NCBI GenBank assembly: GCA_026119855.1
Contig: JAOWBW010000076.1
Coordinates: forward strand, 1,426,001 to 1,490,000
Origin: Campanula takesimana
Taxonomy: Eukaryota > Streptophyta > Magnoliopsida > Asterales > Campanulaceae
DNA: 64,000 nucleotides
Reading direction: 5' to 3'
Below are positions 21,176 through 29,877 of the stretch, in pieces. The translations under genes were made by a program, and so were the position numbers. Every line of letters begins with the position of its first letter. The stretch's first letter is position 1. The notes beneath the pieces are model-generated. The model did not search any database and was not told the DNA's origin. It saw only the letters and a list, made by a program, of their open reading frames with translations.

Positions 21176-24100
21176 TCATGCATCATGAAGTTGATCATAG
21201 AATTCTTCACGCTCTTGTCTTGCGGACAGAAGGTCATCTCTTTCTTCTTCCAGCATTCTTCTCATATCTGGTTCAACCCCTCTGTAATAGAATTCATTGT
21301 TCCATTCCCAAGTCATCCTGTCATCATACTTGAAGGAGTCATCTTCCCTTGCTCTGAGCTGATCCTTCCTCAGTGGCATTTGGTCATTTCTGATTCTCAT
21401 TGGACCCCACAAGTGCTTTTGCTTTCTTCTTGCTGTATTCTCTTGCTTGGGCATAGAGGATGGGCCAGGTTGGTGTTGAGTTGGTGCTTGAGGTTCAGGG
21501 GAAGTATGAGAGGATTGCTGAGGAGGGCTTTTGGTGGTAGGAGATGGAATATTGATTGGTGAGTCTGCATTTGGGCTTGTAGCATTATCATCATCATTAT
21601 TTCCAGAGCTGTCAGAGTCTGAAGAGACATCAATAATATCATTGACTCTGTTGTGGCTGACAGCTAAGGATTCCCTGAACTGTTTGATCTCTGGGATTGA
21701 TTTCTTTCTCATGGAGATGGAATTGACATTGGGAGAGTTAAAAAGTAAGGGATCAACAGAGATTGGATTTGAAAGAAGTGGCTCAATTCCTGGGTGCAGG
21801 ACTGGATGAAAGATATTGACTCCTCCTTTGCTTATGAAAAGCATAAGTGCAAACTTTCTCTCAAACAGAGAATAATAGAATTTCTTGGCAAGATCAATGC
21901 ACAAGGAGTAGACTAGTCCCAGAGGCATATAGAGGCAGGAATATAGTGATGGAGAGAGGAGTTGGCTAAAGAGTCTTTCCCAATCAACAAGTGTATTTGG
22001 AGTGATGAATTTAGGGAGAGATGGGATTTGATGGACAAAATTGGAGGTGGAGGCTGTTCTGGACTTTTTCCATTCTTCATAGGCAAAGAAAACCAGTCCT
22101 GCAAGGTTTCTTGCCACTAAAATCAGTCCATTTCTGGACAATTCCCAGAATTTATGATAAGTGAAGGGATTAGAAATTTCTGTGATGTGAACAACATCTT
22201 CTAACTTATCATTTGCCTTTTTGATGGATGAGTAAGAAAAATCAATGCCACATTTTAGCATCCAGGGTTCTCTTTTGGGAAGAAAGAATTGATTGAGAAT
22301 TGGAGGGCTTGAATGAGATGGAGAAATGTCATGACTGTCAGGGCTAAGAGGACTGTCATGGATGAGTTCACTGTCAGAGATATCTTGGCCATGTCCAGCC
22401 AGGTTTGGGCTATGAGAGGGTTCTTGAAAGGGTTCATTTCCAGGGATTAAAGGGATGGGCTTGGAAGGAGCAGAGAGATTGGTTAAAGGTTTGGAGAGAG
22501 AGTGAGGTGATGGATCAGGATAGTTCATATGAAGTTCAGCTATGAAATGGGCTTTGAGGTAGTTCAAGGCTCCACTGACATAAGATTTGGCTATTCTCTT
22601 TTCAAGCTCAAGAATAAGAGCTTTTTCATTTTCTGGGGTTCCATCATAAGTAAGCCCTTTACATGCTTTCAAGAACAATTCTCCCCTTGAAACTCTGTTG
22701 GGATCAATCTCATGTCCTTCTTTGTTTAGTCTTTGAATCACTTCATGTATTTGACTAACATTCCCCCTATCACTTTGAACATTTGGAGCAGGCTCATTCT
22801 CAGCCTCTTTATCAGGTATGGAAGGGATGGAATGAGTATCAGTTTCCATAGCTGTCTGACTGGGATGACTGGATGATTCTCCTGGACCACTTCTCTCTTT
22901 CATTAGCCTAATCCTAAGTTCTTCTATGGCTATCCTTATCTCACCTTCATTCAACACTTGATTAAGATGAATGAGAACAGCTTTTTCAGTATTAGGATGT
23001 CCATCCAATCTAATAGCTTCAATAGCACTTAGAATTTTGGCTGACAGCTGAGGTTGGGCAGATGGAATATTCTCATCACTATTCCCCCTTAAGGTTTGCT
23101 CTCCTAATGGTTCATTGAGATTTAGGATTGATTCTACAGCAGAATGATGGTCAGAGCTAGATTGGTCCTTGGAGGTTGATAATGATTTTTCAATAGAAGG
23201 ACTGACAGTTGTTGATTTTGGAGAAGGGGGAGGGGTATTTTGTTTGGTTTTCTTGGGTTTTGGTTCTGTCTTTTCTGGTTTTCTTTTTTGAGGCAAGACA
23301 GTAGAAGGAAGGGGAGAGGAAGATGTTACCTGTGATCTTGTGACAGCTTTCCTGGTGGGGATGGCTGTCAGAGGTTGCTTGCCTTTCTGCTTTATTTTGG
23401 ACAAGTCAATAGCTGCCTGGATTTCTTGGGGATCTATATCAGCATCACCAACATCAGCTTGACCTGTGGTTTCATCCTTATGACTATCAGCAGCATCCAT
23501 TTCTTCATCATCTTTTCCATGGCTGTCAGATACAGTCTTCTCACTGTCAGCTACATGATCAGCCTTTTCTTTTCCTTTCTCACCAGTTTTGGCAGGAGAC
23601 ACAACATTCTTCTTAAAAACTCCAGTTTTCTTGATTTGTGTTTTTGCAATCTTCTTTCTTCTCTTGTAAACTTCTTCTTTTCCACTTGTACCCAATGCTA
23701 CCAAGTCCTTCCAGTGTGCTATATTTCTTTTGTATTCCTCTCTTTCCTTTTCTAAGGCATCATTTAAATCTCTAGTGCTTCCATCATTAGCACCTTTCAC
23801 TACACCTCCTTTCTTTTGCTTCAAGACAACTGTTCTGTCATTGAAGCATCTTGTCTCAGACAGCTTCACTGTTTTCAGCCATTTCTTGTTAAGAGAAGGT
23901 TTAAGTCTTGGGATCAAAACCTCAAGGATTCCACTCATAAATCTGAAGTTGTTCATCTTTCCAGTTTGCTTTTTGAACTTGAGAGAGGATATTGAGGAGA
24001 CAAGTTGGAAGTTGTGAAGGAGAACAGTGCACCAGTTTGTATCTGTTGTCATCAAGCTCAGCATCTGCTTCCATTCATTTGCTCCCATTTGGTCAAATGA

Positions 24101-24571
24101 AGATTGCTTCCCATCAATGGCTTTGTTGACCACATCCATGAGGGTTGATTTGAAGATGTCAGACTTGTCTTTGGTAACAGCTTTGTCCTGTACATCCTTG
24201 AACTCATGGACTTCAACACCAAAGAACTTTTCATAAATTGGCTTCAATCTTTCTGAATTTCTATTCCAAATGTTCTTCTCTGCTTCTTGTTTGTTGGGGA
24301 TTCCATAGACTTCGTGAACCAAATCCTGAGTGATGATTATCTCTGTGTTGTCAATGGTGGCTGTGATTGAGTTGTCCTCCTTGTTTCTTTTTCCCACAAG
24401 GTAAATCTCTCTGCATAGCTCTTCATAGATTGGGGGTCTTTCTCCCATGAAATCAAGCAGCTCATTCGCCTCAAGTAACTCTTTTATGAGGGCCCCAACA
24501 TCAGAATCATAGAAATTAGGTTTTATGAAATAGCTGTGAGCATATGGGTAAATAGCTTTTGATTCTGCCAT
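21176..24571 (-). CDS. Long extra ORF of the copia element in env-like position (1131 codons)
   Basis: A fully open frame from an ATG at 24571. Residues about 1-250 are compact (LDFMGERPPIYEELCREIYL, then VHEVYGIP). This pattern weakly recalls the domain called putative plant transposon protein. About 280-480 is Lys/Glu/Ser/Pro-rich and probably disordered, with many DSH tripeptides. Around 780-900 are two hydrophobic stretches (GLILVARNLAGLVFFAYEEW and LYSCLYMPLGLVYSL) that could be membrane segments or a buried helix. The C-terminus is charged, with a heptad-like MRRMLEEERDDLL. It has the same orientation as pol but its own frame and start, with a TTTAAA-like box about 145 bases upstream. 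SIRE-type elements have an env-like ORF here. Function unknown; no signal peptide seen. Confidence 0.8.
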   Translation of the reverse strand: MAESKAIYPYAHSYFIKPNFYDSDVGALIKELLEANELLDFMGERPPIYEELCREIYLVGKRNKEDNSITATIDNTEIIITQDLVHEVYGIPNKQEAEKNIWNRNSERLKPIYEKFFGVEVHEFKDVQDKAVTKDKSDIFKSTLMDVVNKAIDGKQSSFDQMGANEWKQMLSLMTTDTNWCTVLLHNFQLVSSISSLKFKKQTGKMNNFRFMSGILEVLIPRLKPSLNKKWLKTVKLSETRCFNDRTVVLKQKKGGVVKGANDGSTRDLNDALEKEREEYKRNIAHWKDLVALGTSGKEEVYKRRKKIAKTQIKKTGVFKKNVVSPAKTGEKGKEKADHVADSEKTVSDSHGKDDEEMDAADSHKDETTGQADVGDADIDPQEIQAAIDLSKIKQKGKQPLTAIPTRKAVTRSQVTSSSPLPSTVLPQKRKPEKTEPKPKKTKQNTPPPSPKSTTVSPSIEKSLSTSKDQSSSDHHSAVESILNLNEPLGEQTLRGNSDENIPSAQPQLSAKILSAIEAIRLDGHPNTEKAVLIHLNQVLNEGEIRIAIEELRIRLMKERSGPGESSSHPSQTAMETDTHSIPSIPDKEAENEPAPNVQSDRGNVSQIHEVIQRLNKEGHEIDPNRVSRGELFLKACKGLTYDGTPENEKALILELEKRIAKSYVSGALNYLKAHFIAELHMNYPDPSPHSLSKPLTNLSAPSKPIPLIPGNEPFQEPSHSPNLAGHGQDISDSELIHDSPLSPDSHDISPSHSSPPILNQFFLPKREPWMLKCGIDFSYSSIKKANDKLEDVVHITEISNPFTYHKFWELSRNGLILVARNLAGLVFFAYEEWKKSRTASTSNFVHQIPSLPKFITPNTLVDWERLFSQLLSPSLYSCLYMPLGLVYSLCIDLAKKFYYSLFERKFALMLFISKGGVNIFHPVLHPGIEPLLSNPISVDPLLFNSPNVNSISMRKKSIPEIKQFRESLAVSHNRVNDIIDVSSDSDSSGNNDDDNATSPNADSPINIPSPTTKSPPQQSSHTSPEPQAPTQHQPGPSSMPKQENTARRKQKHLWGPMRIRNDQMPLRKDQLRAREDDSFKYDDRMTWEWNNEFYYRGVEPDMRRMLEEERDDLLSARQEREEFYDQLHDA

Positions 24572-25046
24572 TGATGATTGAAAGGATTAGGGTTTTGAAG
24601 GAATCTGTTGGTTGAAAGGATTAAGAACGGAAATGGATTATGAAAAGAGCGGTAATGCGACAGGGGTTTTGGTTTTGAAAAAGAGAGAGTGGGAGGGAAT
24701 GAGGGGAGAGTGGGTTTAAATGAAATTAATGCGCATTGGGGGTTCAAAAGTTTAGTAACTGTTCATTGAACAGTTACTTTTGCCTTCCCCACGTTACAAC
24801 CATTAACTTCCACGAAACAAGGGAAAAACATTCTCTTTTTTCAAGGCTTTTACAGGGGAATAGACATCTGAGTTAATGAACTTTGTGAGCTATTAACACA
24901 AATTCTTATCCACAAGTTAGAAATCCATCAGATCACCATAGCTGTCAGATATAATTTAAGAGATTTTGACAACTTAGACTACAGATAGCTATGATGGCTG
25001 TCTAGGATAACTATGGATAATTTTGTCTATAAAACAATGAAAAACT
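24572..25046. promoter_or_regulatory. Divergent spacer between the sense and antisense ORFs (copia copy 1)
   Basis: About 475 bases lie between two ORF starts that face away from each other. Toward the antisense ORF there is a good TATA box, CTATAAAAC (25027-25035); toward the sense ORF a weaker TTTAAA near 24717. A short inverted repeat GTAACTGTTCA/TGAACAGTTAC lies at 24755-24778. The equivalent in the second copy is 56690-57167. Confidence 0.5.
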
Positions 25047-25570
25047 TTGATGAAATTCATTCAGTTCAAATCACAAACATACATGGGTAAATTTGCATCA
25101 AAGTTTAATCCCATAAAAATGGCTCAGACAGCTAAGCAACTGGTTTTTGAGAGATCTCATGGTGATGACAAGGGTAAGAATAAAAGAGTGAGAGTAGATC
25201 AGGATGATGGTTCAAGAGGGATAGTTGTCAGAGAGGGGATTGAGTTAGAAATCCATCAGATCACCATAGCTGTCAGATATAATTTAAGAGATTTTGACAA
25301 CTTAGACTACAGATAGCTATGATGGCTGTCTAGGATAACTATGGATAATTTTGTCTATAAAACAATGAAAAACTTTGATGAAATTCATTCAGTTCAAATC
25401 ACAAACATACATGGGTAAATTTGCATCAAAGTTTAATCCCATAAAAATGGCTCAGACAGCTAAGCAACTGGTTTTTGAGAGATCTCATGGTGATGACAAG
25501 GGTAAGAATAAAAGAGTGAGAGTAGATCAGGATGATGGTTCAAGAGGGATAGTTGTCAGAGAGGGGATTG
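24915..25570 (+). repeat. 328-base tandem duplication at the start of the antisense ORF
   Basis: 24915-25242 and 25243-25570 are nearly identical and each contains the TATA box and the first roughly 65 codons of the antisense ORF. The second copia copy has only one unit. The first start therefore leads to a short product that stops at 25316. Confidence 0.9.
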
Positions 25571-26226
25571 ATAGTGGAGATGGAGAGGGGATAAGGCTTT
25601 TTGGAAAAAACATTAGGGTTGAACAGGGTGAGTCTAGCAAGACAAAAGATAAGGTAGAGAGGGTTTATACACTGGGAGAATTGATTAGGCAGGACAGGGT
25701 TTAGACAGCTATTGACAGGGGCTTAGCTATCAAGCAAAAAGTTGAGTCTGAGAAGAAGTACACAGCAGTGACCAGGGATTCACTTTCTCCTGGAGTTGGT
25801 TTGTTGGAGGGTAGAGGTGATAACTTTGCTGGGATGCATGTATCTCCTTCTTCAACCATATCTCATCTTTTCAACCAGTTCATAGGTTGTTTTAGCCCTG
25901 TCAGAGTTCCAGCTGAGGAAAGAGATGAGTCCAGACCTAGCCAACCATTTGCTATTGCTGGAAATGGTTCTTCTGGAGATTTCAGCTTTGTGACACCACT
26001 GGAAGGTTTGCTTCAGCCTTATGATGCAGTGGAAGAGTGGTGGCCAAGAAGAGCTAGTCCTTCTCTTCAGTACTCTGTCACATCAATTGATCCCTTTCTA
26101 GAGAGGCATCCAGTGTGGTTGCAAAGGTATCATCAGACCTTGCAATCATCTCAGGAGGCAAGATGTGGTGGAATGAGTGCAGGTGGAGGATCTGGAGAGA
26201 TAGTAACATTTCCAGGAGATGTCTGA
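25378..26226 (+). pseudogene. Antisense ORF of the copia element, copy 1, one premature stop
   Basis: Encodes the same protein as the intact frame 55841-56689, on the strand opposite to gag and pol. TATA box CTATAAAAC at 25355-25363. A TAG at 25702-25704 replaces a Gln codon of the other copy, so only the first 109 codons are open; the rest (to 26226) stays in frame. The N-terminal part is basic (SHGDDKGKNKRVRVDQDDG); the C-terminal half is Pro/Ser/Gly-rich. No family recognised. The TGA ends about 255 bases short of the pol stop, so the two genes converge. Confidence 0.7.
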
Positions 26227-26482
26227 CAGCTGAGGAGTGAAGATTTGAGAGAGAGCTGGATTTGAAGGTTTGTGTGAGTTTTGGTTAGTTTTTGGTATGG
26301 AGTGAAGGCTTGTGTGGTATTTTTAAGGTTGTTTTATGTTTGTTTTTGGTTTTTCTGGTGTTTGGAATAGATAGCTGTCAGTAGTCAGCCATCAGGTTTA
26401 TTTTAGGAGAATAGCTGTCAGGCTTTACTGGGACAACATTGCTTCTTTTTGTATGCTCTTTTATTAATTAATGAAAAACCTT
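26227..26482. other. Spacer between the converging antisense ORF and pol
   Basis: About 255 bases holding several CTGTCAG words and T-rich runs. It would form the 3' ends of both transcripts. Confidence 0.5.
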
Positions 26483-29400
26483 TTATTTTGGCAAGTTTAT
26501 CATTCCAAGCATAGCTCTTAAAAGCTCAAATCTTTTCTCATCCATGGCTTTGGTGAGAATATCAGCAACATTATCTTCAGTGCAGACTTTTGAAAGATTA
26601 ATGTTTCCCTTTTCAACATGGTCTCTTATGAAGTGATGTCTTACTTCAATATGTTTGGTTTTGGAGTACTGAACAGGATTTTCTGTCATGGCAATTGTGC
26701 TAGAATTGTCACAGAAAATTGGTACATTTATCAAATTTATCCCAAAGTCTTGTAATTGACTTTTGAGATATAGCATTTGAGAACAGCAGAGCCCTGCAGC
26801 AATGTATTCAGCCTCAGCTGTTGAAGTAGCAACTGAAGTTTGCTTTTTACTTGACCATGAAATAATTCTTGACCCAATGAATTGACATCCCCCACTAGTT
26901 GACTTCCTGTCAAGATTGCAACCAGCATAATCAGAATCAGTGAATCCTATAAGAGAGAAAGGTGAGCTTGAGGAATACCATAGACCATAGTCAGGGGTTC
27001 CTTTGAGATACCTCAGGATCCTTTTGACAGCTGAGAGATGGGATTCTTTTGGATCAGCCTGAAATCTTGCACAGAGGCATACACTAAACATAATGTCTGG
27101 TCTGGATGCAGTGACATATAGAAGAGATCCAATGTAGCTCCTATAGAGTGTTTGGTTTACACTTTTTCCATCAGGATCAGCATGGAGCTTTGTTGTTGTT
27201 GATAGAGGTGATCTTGCAGGAGATTTAGTTTGCATATCAAATTTTTTGATCATATCTCTAGTGTATTTGGCTTGGTTGATAAAAATTCCTTCCTCCATTT
27301 TCTTAATTTGAAGTCCTAGGAAGAAAGTTAATTCACCAATCATACTCATTTCAAATTTGTTCTTCATGATCTCTCCAAATTCAGAACAGAGAGATTCATT
27401 GGATGATCCAAAGATGATATCATCTACATAAACTTGAATAAGTAGAAGATCTTCTCCATATTTCTTGATGAACAAAGTATTGTCAATATGGCCTTTTGTG
27501 AATCCTTTACCAAGTAGGTATTTTGACAGTGTGTCATACCAGGCTCTAGGGGCCTGTTTAAGTCCATACAAGGCTTTGTCAAGTTTATAAACATGATCTG
27601 GAAACTTTGGATGATCAAAGCCAGGGGGTTGAGACACAAATACTTTTTCATTTAGAACTCCATTGAGAAAGGCACTTTTGACATCCATTTGAAACACCTT
27701 CATCTTTTTGTATGAAGCAAATGCAAGAAACAGCCTTATTGCTTCCAGTCTTGCAACAGGTGCAAATGTTTCATCATAGTCGATTCCTTCCTTTTGCCTG
27801 TATCCTTGAGCAACAAGTCTTGCTTTGTTTCTCACAACAGTGCCATCTTCATTCATTTTGTTCCTGAAAACCCATCTTGTTCCAATGACAGTTTGATTCT
27901 TGGGTTTAGGAACTAGCTGCCATACTTTATTTCTCTCAAATTGCTCCAGTTCTTCTTCCATAGCTTCAATCCAATCAGCATCTTGTAAAGCTTCATTTAT
28001 CTTTTTGGGCTCCAGTTGAGAGATGAAGGCACTCATTAGGACATCATAGAGAGGTATGTCAGAGGGGATAGGAGATCTGTTGATGGGAAGGTTAATGAAG
28101 ATATCATTGTTTAGAGCTATTTTATGGGTGATAACACTTGAGGAAGAGGGTTTCTCATTGATATTTGAGAAGGTTCTGTGGTCAGATGGATGATGACTGT
28201 CAGGTATAGGATGGCTGTCAGTCACAGGATGACTGTCAGTCAAGGGTTGGCTTTGCAGTTGGGTTTTTTCTTCTTCATCATCTTGATTGGTTGGGGATAA
28301 GATGGACAAAGGCTTGGTTGAGAGGGCTGGTTGATGATGTGAGTGATGGCTGTCAGACACAGGATGACTGTCAGGCACAGTGTAGCTGACAGATGAATCT
28401 CTTGGTACCATGTAAGGAAGGTTTGATGAATCTAATTCATGATGAAGTACAGTTGAGTCAGTGATAGGAGAAACTTCAGGAAGATTGTCTGAGTTTCCTA
28501 ATCCTTCATCAAAATCACACAATTCAGTCCCACTTTGATCATTGTTTTCATCAAAGTCAACATGAATTGATTCTTCCACTACAAGTCTTCTTTTGTTGTA
28601 TACTCTATAGGCTTTGCTTGTATTAGAGTACCCAAGAAAGATTCCTTCATCACTTTTGGAGTCAAATTTGTCCAAATTATTCTTTCCATTATTGTGAATA
28701 AAGCATCTACTTCCAAAACTGTGAAAGTAGGAAATGGTAGGAATTTTGTCATTCCATAATTCATATGGAGTCTTCTTATGGAATTTGTTGATTAGAGTCT
28801 TGTTTTGAACATACACAGCAGTAGTGACAGCTTCACCCCAGAAGTATTTTGGGAGGTTGTGCTCTGACAGCATTGTTCTTGCTACCTCACAAATAGTTCT
28901 GTTTTTCCTTTCAGCAACTCCATTTTGTTGAGGTGTTCTTGGGGCTGAGAAATTGTGTTCAATTCCTTTTCTATCACAATATTCTTCTACTCCTGTGTTT
29001 TCAAATTCCTTTCCATGATCAGATCTGATTTTGGTTATGGAAGATCCTTTTTTATTTTGAATTTTATTGAACAGCTTTGTCAGACAGCTAAGAGTGTCAC
29101 TTTTGGATTCAAGAAGAATGATCCAAGTGAATCTTGTGTAGTCATCAACCACAACTAGGGAGTATCTTTTTCCTCCTAAAGACCTAGTTCTTATGGTTCC
29201 AAATAGATCCATATGAAGAAGTTCAATAGGTCTTGAGGTGTCCAATCTGGTCTTGGGCTTGAAAGAAGATCTCTTTTGCTTCCCACATTGGCATGCTTTG
29301 CAAAGTTTGTCCTTCTTGAAAGGAATCTTTGGAAGGCCTTTAACTAGGTTGGAGTTTGCAAGCTTGGATATGGTTTTGAGGTTTAGATGAGCCAATCTTT

Positions 29401-29824
29401 TGTGCCATAACCATGACATATCAGATTGACTAAAAGACAGAAGGCAGTGAGCAGATGAGGATTCAACAATCTCTAAGTTTAGGCAGTAGAGATTTCCTTT
29501 TCTTGAACCAATCAGAATGACTTTATTGCTTTTGTCTTTTACAGTGCATAGATCCTTGGTGCAAACAACATGATATCCCTTATCACAGATTTGACTAATA
29601 CTAATCAAATTGTGTTTGAGACCTTCTACATAAGACACATTTGTGAAAATGATGTCTTTAGTAACAAGGTTTCCTGATCCTTTGACCTTAGCTTGGGAAT
29701 TGTCACCAAAGGTTACATTTGGACCATTTTTAGGGATATATTGTTGCAACCAGTCTTTATTGAAGGTCATATGCCTACTACAACCACTATCTAAATACCA
29801 GAGTCCTTTCCTAGGTACCTGCAA
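26483..29824 (-). CDS. pol: Copia pol polyprotein (protease, integrase, reverse transcriptase, RNase H), open
   Basis: 1113 codons without a stop; the first codon taken is TTG, since no ATG precedes the protease. Protease motif LWYLDSGCSRHMT with the catalytic Asp at residue 12. GAG-preintegrase HHCC zinc finger near 140-176 (WHKRLAHLN, then CKACQCGK). Integrase Asp in HMDLFG and SDHGKEF (Asp 269), then GVAERKNRT. Reverse transcriptase with FQMDVKSAFLNG and YVDDIIFGS (799-802). RNase H with TDSDYAGC (from 962) and STAEAEYIAAG. It ends MLGMINLPK, normal full length for copia. Integrase before reverse transcriptase defines copia. Its frame differs from gag: 53 bases separate the gag stop from residue 1, and TTTTGTTTTGCAG just upstream resembles a splice acceptor. 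Confidence 0.93.
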   Translation of the reverse strand: MQVPRKGLWYLDSGCSRHMTFNKDWLQQYIPKNGPNVTFGDNSQAKVKGSGNLVTKDIIFTNVSYVEGLKHNLISISQICDKGYHVVCTKDLCTVKDKSNKVILIGSRKGNLYCLNLEIVESSSAHCLLSFSQSDMSWLWHKRLAHLNLKTISKLANSNLVKGLPKIPFKKDKLCKACQCGKQKRSSFKPKTRLDTSRPIELLHMDLFGTIRTRSLGGKRYSLVVVDDYTRFTWIILLESKSDTLSCLTKLFNKIQNKKGSSITKIRSDHGKEFENTGVEEYCDRKGIEHNFSAPRTPQQNGVAERKNRTICEVARTMLSEHNLPKYFWGEAVTTAVYVQNKTLINKFHKKTPYELWNDKIPTISYFHSFGSRCFIHNNGKNNLDKFDSKSDEGIFLGYSNTSKAYRVYNKRRLVVEESIHVDFDENNDQSGTELCDFDEGLGNSDNLPEVSPITDSTVLHHELDSSNLPYMVPRDSSVSYTVPDSHPVSDSHHSHHQPALSTKPLSILSPTNQDDEEEKTQLQSQPLTDSHPVTDSHPIPDSHHPSDHRTFSNINEKPSSSSVITHKIALNNDIFINLPINRSPIPSDIPLYDVLMSAFISQLEPKKINEALQDADWIEAMEEELEQFERNKVWQLVPKPKNQTVIGTRWVFRNKMNEDGTVVRNKARLVAQGYRQKEGIDYDETFAPVARLEAIRLFLAFASYKKMKVFQMDVKSAFLNGVLNEKVFVSQPPGFDHPKFPDHVYKLDKALYGLKQAPRAWYDTLSKYLLGKGFTKGHIDNTLFIKKYGEDLLLIQVYVDDIIFGSSNESLCSEFGEIMKNKFEMSMIGELTFFLGLQIKKMEEGIFINQAKYTRDMIKKFDMQTKSPARSPLSTTTKLHADPDGKSVNQTLYRSYIGSLLYVTASRPDIMFSVCLCARFQADPKESHLSAVKRILRYLKGTPDYGLWYSSSSPFSLIGFTDSDYAGCNLDRKSTSGGCQFIGSRIISWSSKKQTSVATSTAEAEYIAAGLCCSQMLYLKSQLQDFGINLINVPIFCDNSSTIAMTENPVQYSKTKHIEVRHHFIRDHVEKGNINLSKVCTEDNVADILTKAMDEKRFELLRAMLGMINLPK

Positions 29825-29877
29825 AACAAAAAGTAAAATTTATGGTACCCTTTTTATTCCTTTTTGGGTCCAAAGGA

